Shown piece after piece: positions 57,410 to 64,000 of a stretch of DNA of 64,000 nucleotides; within the stretch, counting starts at the first letter, position 1; each line of letters opens with the position of its first letter. The stretch is from assembly GCA_902490305.1 (NCBI GenBank), contig CABUDI010000004.1, forward strand, positions 1-64,000. The letters run 5' to 3'. A program made the position numbers and the translations under genes. Below the pieces are notes generated by a model. It was not told where the DNA came from, searched no databases, and saw only the letters and a list, made by a program, of their open reading frames with translations. The stretch comes from an uncultured Collinsella sp. GTDB taxonomy: Bacteria; Actinomycetota; Coriobacteriia; Coriobacteriales; Coriobacteriaceae.

Positions 57410-58993
57410 ATGTCTGATCGTTTGACGGTCCTGACGTCTAAGAGCGTCTTTACCGGTACGGGGGACCTGCCGTTTGAAGGTTTCGTAGCGGTCCGTGGCA
57501 ATCGAATTGAGGCTGTTGGCGCCAAGTGTGAGGTAGCTTCGTATTTGACCCAGGCGGACGAGGTAGTTGACCTGGGCGACCGCACTGTCATGCCTGGCCT
57601 GATCGATGTGCATACCTTCTATACAGGTTGGGCGCTGCGGACGTTGGGGACTGATCTGTCCGGCATCGATGATGCCAAAGAGGCTGTGTCGATCTTGCGT
57701 GCATGGAAAGAAGATCATCCGGATTGCGCGGCGGCTTTTGGCCACAACCTACCCGAAACGTTGGCATCGGATGCCGAGAACGCAAATACGGCAGCTGTGT
57801 TTGACGATTGTTTTGGCGATATCCCCGTCGTCTGCTTTACACCGGGAGCGGAGACCTGCGTTCTCAATGCTGCTGCCAGTGCGCGATACGGCTTTACACC
57901 CCAGGCGTGCTATGCCGAGAAGATCTGGCGCATGATGAGCGATTTCCTCGCGCTGCCCGAGGTGCGTGCCGGGTATTCGGACTACATGAGCATGCTTAAC
58001 GAGCGCGGCGTTACCGCCATCAAGGAGATGGCGTTTGATGACTACTACGGCTTTGCCGACGAAATGGCTCGCCGTGAGGAATCTGGTGAGCTGACGGTTC
58101 GCGTCTCTATGATGTCGCAGCCGGTGGGTGCCGGTGCAAATCTGGCATATGCCCGCGAGGCACGAGAGCGCTTCCGGGGACCGTTCGTTCGTTTTTCTGG
58201 CTTCAACCGTATGACCGATCGCGGTGTATGGGCGGGGCTTGCCGAGATGATTGACCCCTATGAAGACACGGCCGATGCGGGCGCTGCCGGCAAGACGGTC
58301 GTCGAGGAGCCAGAGTGGGATCTGATTGAGAGCGAGCTGCGTGCAATTGATGCTGACGGCTTCCGATATTCCTTGCATTGCCAGGGCGATGGCGCCGTTC
58401 GTCGCACCGTGGCGCTCTATGCCTCGCTGCCTCGAGACGAGCATGGACGGATGCTTCGCCGCCATGCGATTACCGATCTCGAGAACTCTGACCCGACCGA
58501 TCTTGTCGAGTTTGGCAAGTTAGGTGGAATTTGCGAGGTCTATCCGCAGATTCTGACGCTGGACCGGCGTGAGGATTGCCTGTCGATGATGCGTCGACAA
58601 ATTGGCGAGACGCGACTTTTGCACAGCTGGAATCGCCGCGGCATGGAAGATTCCGGATGCACAGTGTGCTGTGGAACGGATTTGCCGCTGCTGATTCCGA
58701 GCCTGGGCGAGTCAATCTACAGTGCGTGCGGCGGATACTTCGACGACGGACTGCCCGTGAATGAGGTCAACGCGCTGACGCTTGTCGAGCTCTTGCGCGC
58801 TTGGACTGCCGGGGGCGCGTACGACCTGATGCGCGAAGACGAGCTGGGTACGCTCGAGGTCGGCAAGCTTGCCGATATCTGCGTGCTCGATCGGGATGTG
58901 TTTGACCTCGATTATCGCGACGCACGCGATCTTGCGGTTGATATGACGATGTCGGACGGACAAATCGTGTTTGATCGAAATAAGGAGGCATAA
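57410..58993 (+). CDS. YtcJ-like amidohydrolase with altered metal ligands
   Basis: This 527-residue protein has the amidohydrolase layout: TVMPGLIDVHTFYTG near residue 60, SLHCQGDGAVRR near 330, a RRHAITDLEN segment near 358 and ADICVLDRD at the end. Compared with YtcJ-type enzymes, the HxH pair reads H-T-F and the EHA region reads TDL, so two usual metal-binding His are absent. It may bind a single metal differently or be catalytically changed. ATG 57410 has AGGTGG upstream and lies 9 nt after yfcC. It likely acts on an amide or amine of the imported compound. Confidence 0.75.
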   Translation: MSDRLTVLTSKSVFTGTGDLPFEGFVAVRGNRIEAVGAKCEVASYLTQADEVVDLGDRTVMPGLIDVHTFYTGWALRTLGTDLSGIDDAKEAVSILRAWKEDHPDCAAAFGHNLPETLASDAENANTAAVFDDCFGDIPVVCFTPGAETCVLNAAASARYGFTPQACYAEKIWRMMSDFLALPEVRAGYSDYMSMLNERGVTAIKEMAFDDYYGFADEMARREESGELTVRVSMMSQPVGAGANLAYAREARERFRGPFVRFSGFNRMTDRGVWAGLAEMIDPYEDTADAGAAGKTVVEEPEWDLIESELRAIDADGFRYSLHCQGDGAVRRTVALYASLPRDEHGRMLRRHAITDLENSDPTDLVEFGKLGGICEVYPQILTLDRREDCLSMMRRQIGETRLLHSWNRRGMEDSGCTVCCGTDLPLLIPSLGESIYSACGGYFDDGLPVNEVNALTLVELLRAWTAGGAYDLMREDELGTLEVGKLADICVLDRDVFDLDYRDARDLAVDMTMSDGQIVFDRNKEA

Positions 58994-58994
58994 G

Positions 58995-59846
58995 ATGCCT
59001 GAATCCAAACCGACGCTGCGCCGCGAGCAGATTGCGGGCATGAATATCCACTACATCATGTGGTCGCTCGATTACTTCCTTGATGTGCAGCAGCGTTTGG
59101 GCTTTGAGTCCATTGAGCTGTGGTGCGCAGAGCCGCATGTGACGCTCGACCATACGGGCTACTTTGAGGCTGAGGTCCTGGCGAAAAAGGCTGCAGACCG
59201 TGGGCTTAGGTATCGTACTCTGTGCCCCGAGAATGTTGTCTATCCTTGGCAGTACTGCGCACGCAAGCCGCTGCATGAACAGCGCAGCCTGGCGTACTTT
59301 AAGCACGGCATTGAGCTTGCCGAGGTACTTGGGTGCGACCGTATGTCCATCAACTCGGGCTGGGGCGACTGGGACGAGGACCGCGAGGAAGCCTGGAAGC
59401 GCAGCCGCGAGCACTTGTCCATTCTGGCGGAGTATGCCGGCGAGCACGGTCTGGTGCTTACGATGGAAAGCCTGCGTCCCGAGGAGAGCAACCTTGTGAC
59501 GACGGTTTCCGATGCGAAGCGCATGATTGACGAGGTCGCGAGCCCGTACTTACAGCCCATGGTTGATACAACCGCGATGGGCGTTGCAGGCGAGACGCTC
59601 GAGGACTGGTTTGCCGCCTTTGGTGATGGGGCAATTCACGAGATGCACTTTATCGACGGTGACCCGTATGGCCATCTGGTGTGGGGCGATGGCAAGCACG
59701 ATATGGACGCCTTCGTCGCCACACTCAACGCCCATGGTTTTGACGGCATGCTGGGCCAGGAAATCACGGACGGTCGTTACTACGATGACCCGGCCGCGGC
59801 AGATGCCAAGAACATGGCCGCATTCGAGAAATATCTGATTGACTAA
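58995..59846 (+). CDS. Sugar-phosphate isomerase/epimerase, FrlC-like
   Basis: This 283-residue TIM-barrel protein of the xylose-isomerase-like family has MNIHYIMWSLDYFLDVQQ at the start, the metal-site segments LTMESLRPE (Glu), MVDTTAMG (Asp), MHFIDGDPYGH and GQEITDGRYY. FrlC epimerizes fructoselysine and psicoselysine; length and context fit this role. AAGGAGGC overlaps the previous gene end. Confidence 0.8.
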   Translation: MPESKPTLRREQIAGMNIHYIMWSLDYFLDVQQRLGFESIELWCAEPHVTLDHTGYFEAEVLAKKAADRGLRYRTLCPENVVYPWQYCARKPLHEQRSLAYFKHGIELAEVLGCDRMSINSGWGDWDEDREEAWKRSREHLSILAEYAGEHGLVLTMESLRPEESNLVTTVSDAKRMIDEVASPYLQPMVDTTAMGVAGETLEDWFAAFGDGAIHEMHFIDGDPYGHLVWGDGKHDMDAFVATLNAHGFDGMLGQEITDGRYYDDPAAADAKNMAAFEKYLID

Positions 59847-59908
59847 AACAACTATCGGCTACGCAACCAACGTCATTGATTGCGGGTCAAATAAGAAAGG
59901 AACTGGAT

Positions 59909-60877
59909 ATGAACGCACACGATCTGATCAAAGAGGCAATTGCCGAGAAGGGCAAGTTCGACAGCGTCTACTGGATTGCTTGCGGTGGCTCCATGATCGA
60001 TTTGATCCCGGCTCATGAGCTTCTGCAGCGCGAGGCAACCACCTTCACTTCGTATATCTATACCGCACGTGAATTCGACATTATGCGTCCGCGTCGTCTG
60101 GGCGAGAAGTCCCTGGTCATCGCTTGCAGCCACAGTGGCAATACCCCGGAGGTCGTCGAGGGCTGCGAGATTGCCCTTGCCGCCGGCGCTACGGTGATCG
60201 CCCAGACCGACAACGCTGGATCCAAGATCGACTCCGGCAAGTGGACCACGTGGGTCTACCCATGGGGCGAGGGTGTGCCGCAGGCCGAGGTCCCCGCTGG
60301 CATTTCGCTGTCGCTTGCGGCAGAGCTGCTCGATCAGCAGGAGGGCTACGCCGATCTTGCCGATATGTATGCCGGTATCGCCGAGATGGATAAGATTCTT
60401 CCCCCGGCACGCGAGAAGGTAAATGCCGAGCTGGGCGATCGCTTTGCCAAGCTTTGCCAGGAGCACGAGTTCTTCTATATTCTGGGCAGCGGTCCCAACT
60501 TTAGCCAGACCTACGGTTTTGCTATCTGCTCTCTTATGGAGATGCAGTGGCAGCACTGCAGCTACATCCACTCTGCCGAGTACTTCCATGGCCCCTTCGA
60601 GGCTACTCAGGATGGCGTTTTTTACTTCCTGCAGATGGGCTCCAGCGAGTGCCGTGCTATGGACGAGCGCGCCCTGGCGTTCCTTAAGACGCATACCGAT
60701 ACGCTGATGGTGCTCGATGCCAAGGAGTACGGTATGGAAGCCGTGCCGGCGAGCGTCCGTGCCTATCTGGACCCGGTGCTGTTCTACGCCATGAACTGCG
60801 AGCTGCGTGCTGCACGCGGCAAGGTGTTTGATCACGATCCCGATTTCCGTCGCTATATGGGTGTTGTCGAGTACTAG
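59909..60877 (+). CDS. SIS-domain deglycase, FrlB-like
   Basis: This 322-residue protein has two SIS domains: ACGGSMIDLIPA near 25, ACSHSGNTPEVVEG near 78, YILGSGPNF near 195 and HSAEYFHGPFE near 224. FrlB splits fructosamine-6-phosphates into glucose-6-phosphate and the free amine. Neighbouring FrlC- and FrlD-like genes support this. AAGAAAGGAA precedes ATG 59909. The amine carried by the substrate cannot be read from sequence. Confidence 0.82.
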   Translation: MNAHDLIKEAIAEKGKFDSVYWIACGGSMIDLIPAHELLQREATTFTSYIYTAREFDIMRPRRLGEKSLVIACSHSGNTPEVVEGCEIALAAGATVIAQTDNAGSKIDSGKWTTWVYPWGEGVPQAEVPAGISLSLAAELLDQQEGYADLADMYAGIAEMDKILPPAREKVNAELGDRFAKLCQEHEFFYILGSGPNFSQTYGFAICSLMEMQWQHCSYIHSAEYFHGPFEATQDGVFYFLQMGSSECRAMDERALAFLKTHTDTLMVLDAKEYGMEAVPASVRAYLDPVLFYAMNCELRAARGKVFDHDPDFRRYMGVVEY

Positions 60878-60891
60878 AAGGAGCAAAGGCC

Positions 60892-61755
60892 ATGGCATTT
60901 AACGTTAACGCGCTCGGATTTGGCGACAACGTCGTCGATCGCTACGAGCATATCCACACCATGTATCCCGGCGGCAATGCGGTGAACTTCGCCGTTTATG
61001 CCAAGAAATGCGGTGCCGCACGCTCCGCATACATGGGCATTTTTGGCAATGACGCCGCTGCCGAGCATGTCATTGCAAGCCTCGAGGATGAGGGTATCGA
61101 GCTTGACAAGTGCGAGCAGATGATTGGCGAGAACGGAGCGGCTCGCGTCACCGTCGTTGACGGTGACCGTGTCTTCCTCGGCTCCAACGAGGGCGGTATC
61201 CGTGGCGATGCGCGCTACGTCCTCGATCGCTTTGACCTTTCGTACATGAAGCAGTTCGATGTGGTTCATTCGGGCAACTATTGCTTTACCGAGCGCGAGC
61301 TGCCCAAGTTGAAGGCTGCGGGCGTCACGGTCTCTTTTGACTTTTCGGACGATTCCACCGACGAGTACTACGAGCAGATTGCGCCCTACGTCGATTTTGC
61401 TTTCTTTAGTGCGGCGGATGCCGCGAGTGAGGACGAGATTCGCGAGCGTCTGGCATGGGTGAAGGGCCTGGGTCCGCGTTTTGTGTCGGCTACGGCGGGC
61501 GCCGAGGGCTGCATTGCTTACGACGGCGAGCGTTATTACCGCCAGCTGGCTAAACCGGTAACGGACATGAAGGACACCATGGGGGCGGGCGACTCGTTCC
61601 TCACCTCGTTTTTGATGTGCTATCTCGATTCCGCCAAGCGTGGTGAGGATGGCGCCGAGGCCATCGAGCGCGCGCTCGACTTTGCTGCCGGGTTTGCCTC
61701 GACCGTGTGCGGCATGGAAGGCTCTTGGGACCACGGAGCGCCAATCGTCGAATAG
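60892..61755 (+). CDS. PfkB-family kinase, FrlD-like
   Basis: This 287-residue ribokinase-fold kinase has GGNAVNFAVYAKKCG near 28 and DTMGAGDSFLTSF near 228, the catalytic DxxGxGD motif. FrlD phosphorylates fructoselysine on C6, producing the FrlB substrate. AGAAGGAG precedes the ATG, and it starts 14 nt after the deglycase. Confidence 0.87.
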   Translation: MAFNVNALGFGDNVVDRYEHIHTMYPGGNAVNFAVYAKKCGAARSAYMGIFGNDAAAEHVIASLEDEGIELDKCEQMIGENGAARVTVVDGDRVFLGSNEGGIRGDARYVLDRFDLSYMKQFDVVHSGNYCFTERELPKLKAAGVTVSFDFSDDSTDEYYEQIAPYVDFAFFSAADAASEDEIRERLAWVKGLGPRFVSATAGAEGCIAYDGERYYRQLAKPVTDMKDTMGAGDSFLTSFLMCYLDSAKRGEDGAEAIERALDFAAGFASTVCGMEGSWDHGAPIVE

Positions 61756-61876
61756 CTTAAAAAAGCGTACGGCGGTCTGGCTATGAGGCCTTGGACAGCC
61801 GATGCAAAACAATAAGCGAAACGAGAAAAGGGGGCTCGCCATGTGGTGGGTCCCCTTTTGAACATTGGAGAAGACC

Positions 61877-62677
61877 ATGGGCATTAAAGCGTGTGCGGCT
61901 GGTTTTTGCTGCGCGGACGTCTATCAAAACATCGGCGTGTTCTATCCAACTGGTAATGGCATTGACTGGGGTATCCATCTTGCGCGAATGGGCGTTTCGG
62001 TATCCGCCGTGTCGGTTGTCGGCAAGGACGAGTACGGAGACAAGATGAGAGAGGCGCTGGCCGCTGAGGGGTTCGATATCTCACATCTGCGGGTGGAGGA
62101 TGGCGACACCTCGGTGATGCTCATGGCATTGAAAGACGGCGTCGATCGCGTGCATCTCGAGGCAATCGATGGCGTAATGGAGACATATCGTCCGAATGAA
62201 GATGACCGGGCGTTTATCCTAGAGCACGACATCATTCATACCGACCTGTTTGGCAATTGTTTGGACCTCCTGCCCGAATGGCATGATGCGGGCAAGACGG
62301 TGGCTATGGACTTCTCGGTGTTCAGCCAGGATCCCGAATATGCATGCGAGGCTCATTTTCCTTACGTAGACTATGCGTTCATGTCGTTTGAAGAGGACAC
62401 TCCGGAGCTGCGAGACTGGGTACGCCACGTGCAGGAATTGGGACCACGCGTTGCGGTTGCCACGCTTGGCGAGAAGGGAAGCATTGCCTATGACGGTGAG
62501 CGCTTCTATGAGTGCGGGATCGTACCGGCGGAGAAGGTCGTTAATACCGTGGGTGCCGGCGACTCGTATATTGCCGGGTTTACCAAGGGCGTGATCGATG
62601 GCCTTGATATTCCGGCGTGTATGAAGGCGGGCGCTGAGCTGTCGTCCCGAGTGATTGGTTCGTTTGAGCCGTACTAG
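61877..62677 (+). CDS. Second PfkB-family kinase
   Basis: This 266-residue kinase is related to the preceding one but distinct: AAGFCCADVYQ start, GNGIDWGIHLARMG and NTVGAGDSYIAGF with the catalytic Asp. FrlD-like kinases share the short length. A tandem pair suggests two substrates, for example two epimers or different glycated amines. ATG 61877 has TGGAGAAG upstream; a 120-nt gap with a possible new ribosome site separates it from the first kinase. Confidence 0.85.
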   Translation: MGIKACAAGFCCADVYQNIGVFYPTGNGIDWGIHLARMGVSVSAVSVVGKDEYGDKMREALAAEGFDISHLRVEDGDTSVMLMALKDGVDRVHLEAIDGVMETYRPNEDDRAFILEHDIIHTDLFGNCLDLLPEWHDAGKTVAMDFSVFSQDPEYACEAHFPYVDYAFMSFEEDTPELRDWVRHVQELGPRVAVATLGEKGSIAYDGERFYECGIVPAEKVVNTVGAGDSYIAGFTKGVIDGLDIPACMKAGAELSSRVIGSFEPY

Positions 62678-62704
62678 GGTCAAATGCCTGGAAAGGAGTA
62701 CGAA

Positions 62705-63565
62705 ATGGTTATCGACATGTTGGTCCATCCTATGCTCTACGGCGAGATCTGTACCCCGGGCGATGAGCCTGATGGATTCGGTTTTTGGTCACGAGAATTT
62801 GGTATGGGGCATATGGGCCCCATGGATTGGGATGAGCTTCAAGTCGAGATGGACGTCTGCGACGTGCGGAAGAGCGTGCTCATGCCGCTCGATGTAACCA
62901 CGGCATGCGGAGGGCACTTTGGCACCAATGACCAGATTGCCATGCTGGTTGCCGCGCACCCCGATCGTCTGTGGGGATTTGCGAGCGTAGATCCGCAGGT
63001 GAGCGGTGCCGCAGACGAATTGGAGCGCGCCTTTACCGAGTTGGGGGCAAAGGGGCTTTGCCTGCATCCGGCAAAGCAGGGTTTTGCCCCCGATGATGCT
63101 GTGGCCGAGCCGCTTTACGAGCTGTGCGAGCGCTATAACAAGCCGGTGGTTTTCCATGCCGGTATGTCTTGGGAGCCGGGCGCAGAGCTTTCGCGCAGTA
63201 ACCCGCTTGCATTTGAGCACACAATCGCAACGCATCCAAATGTGCGCTTTAGTTTGACCCACTTTGGCTGGCCCTGGGTGCGCGAGACCGTGGCGATGCT
63301 GCTCAAGTATCCCAACTGCTACACGGACACCTCTATCACTTACATCGATTCGCCCGAGGAGATGATGCAGCGTCTTTTCACGGTCGATATGGGGCCGCTG
63401 TGGTATGAGCGCGCGCTATCGCATCAAGTGATGTTCGCCAGCAATACGCCGCGCTTCCGTGCGTTCAAACTCAAGCGGGCGCTCGATACCGTGTCCATGC
63501 GCGATGATGCGCGAGAAAGGCTCTACTGGGGTAATGCCCTGCGTTTTCTTGAAGGGGGTGAGTGA
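62705..63565 (+). CDS. Amidohydrolase family 2 protein
   Basis: This 286-residue TIM-barrel amidohydrolase has MVIDMLVHP at the start, where family members usually have D-x-H-x-H, so one metal ligand may be missing. VVFHAGMSW, LTHFGWPWV and a final FASNTPRFRAF follow the expected order of metal and catalytic positions. It may hydrolyse or decarboxylate an intermediate. AAAGGAG precedes ATG 62705. It overlaps the untranslated lead of the next gene. Confidence 0.8.
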   Translation: MVIDMLVHPMLYGEICTPGDEPDGFGFWSREFGMGHMGPMDWDELQVEMDVCDVRKSVLMPLDVTTACGGHFGTNDQIAMLVAAHPDRLWGFASVDPQVSGAADELERAFTELGAKGLCLHPAKQGFAPDDAVAEPLYELCERYNKPVVFHAGMSWEPGAELSRSNPLAFEHTIATHPNVRFSLTHFGWPWVRETVAMLLKYPNCYTDTSITYIDSPEEMMQRLFTVDMGPLWYERALSHQVMFASNTPRFRAFKLKRALDTVSMRDDARERLYWGNALRFLEGGE

Positions 63566-63567
63566 AC

Positions 63568-63996
63568 ATGGTGACGCTCGAGACATTGAGCTATCTATCG
63601 ACTGCTCCGGACCAGTTCATCGATATTACCGAAGACGTGCACGCTGCCATCGAACGCAGCTCGGTGACCAATGGCTTGGCAGCGGTTATTTTGTCGCATA
63701 CGACCTGTGGAATCGTGGTAAACGAGGGGCTGCCCTGCGTGGAGACGGATCTTATGGAGACGCTTGATCGCATCGCCCCACTCGATGCCCCCTATGCGCA
63801 TGCACACTTCCTGCCGAGCTATGGAGCCACCGGCAACAACTCCTGTGGGCATATCAAGAGCATGATTTGTGGAAACAGTTGCTTCTTTCCCGTCCAAGAT
63901 GGCCACATCGTGTGCGGAAGTGCCCAGAACATCTATCTTGCGGAGTTTGACGGTCCGCAGAAGCGAAAAGTGTACGTCGAGGTGCTGGGGGAGTAA
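63568..63996 (+). CDS. YjbQ/UPF0047-family protein
   Basis: This 142-residue protein has the YjbQ motifs ILSHTTCGIVVNE, AHAHFLPSYGATGNNSCGHIKSM and VCGSAQNIYLAEFDGPQKRKV. The conserved His/Asn cluster suggests a metal-dependent small enzyme; some members show weak thiamine-phosphate synthase activity. It is the last visible gene of the frl-like operon. ATG 63568 follows AAGGGGG; GTG 63562 is an alternative. The true role here is unknown. Confidence 0.85.
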   Translation: MVTLETLSYLSTAPDQFIDITEDVHAAIERSSVTNGLAAVILSHTTCGIVVNEGLPCVETDLMETLDRIAPLDAPYAHAHFLPSYGATGNNSCGHIKSMICGNSCFFPVQDGHIVCGSAQNIYLAEFDGPQKRKVYVEVLGE

Positions 63997-64000
63997 CGTC

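Overview
The window looks like the chromosome of a GC-rich, anaerobic, gut-type actinobacterium. I infer a Collinsella-like member of the Coriobacteriia, from gene content and style rather than from any database search. Pointers to anaerobic life are a class III ribonucleotide reductase (nrdD/nrdG), a 4Fe-4S aldo/keto reductase, O-acetylhomoserine sulfhydrylase, flavodoxin and a fructoselysine-type sugar-amine operon. Genes sit in short operons with strong Shine-Dalgarno sites and frequent GTG or TTG starts. Many intergenic spaces carry perfect inverted repeats.

Layout, left part. secG is followed by a complete oligopeptide ABC transporter (oppABCDF). A repeat-rich gap leads to tRNA-Leu and then to a two-gene partner-switching pair: a PAS/GAF/PP2C phosphatase and a STAS-HATPase fusion. 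A tRNA-Gly/Cys/Gly cluster, a GH13 alpha-glucosidase and tRNA-Gly/tRNA-Val follow. The 3' end of tRNA-Val is duplicated as a 57-bp direct repeat around a 5-kb island (13130-18088). The island holds an Abi_2/AbiF-like gene behind a highly structured leader, a GNAT enzyme, a PadR-HAAS membrane cassette and a tyrosine integrase broken by one in-frame stop.

Layout, middle part. Next come nrdD/nrdG with an NrdR box, a partial folate operon (folE, HD hydrolase, folB), peptidases, an FKBP/UreE-like pair, a Fur-family regulator, acylphosphatase, RNase HI, and a LysR/metY divergent pair with a candidate leader peptide. Several oxidoreductases, endonuclease IV, an amino-acid ABC transporter with an unusual permease, flavodoxin/DUF3793, an HMA metal-binding protein, a YolD/Y-family polymerase pair with an SOS box, and pgi follow. 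The pgi 3' end and its terminator are partly duplicated about 3.5 kb downstream. Between the copies sits an operon for a protein of unknown function, a ClpP-like protease and a VirD4-like ATPase, probably a remnant of a transfer element.

Right part. deoC and two HAD phosphatases precede a GntR regulator and a long operon: YfcC-type carrier, divergent amidohydrolase, FrlC-like epimerase, FrlB-like SIS deglycase, two PfkB kinases, a second amidohydrolase and YjbQ. A perfect inverted repeat downstream of its promoter is the likely GntR operator. This reads as a catabolic pathway for a glycated amine (Amadori-like) substrate, in a gene set differing from the classical frl operon.

Strongest leads: the AbiF-like gene with its structured upstream element on a tRNA island, the ClpP/VirD4 operon bounded by pgi 3' ends, the expanded frl-like operon, and a family of nested long palindromes with different arms but shared inner modules.
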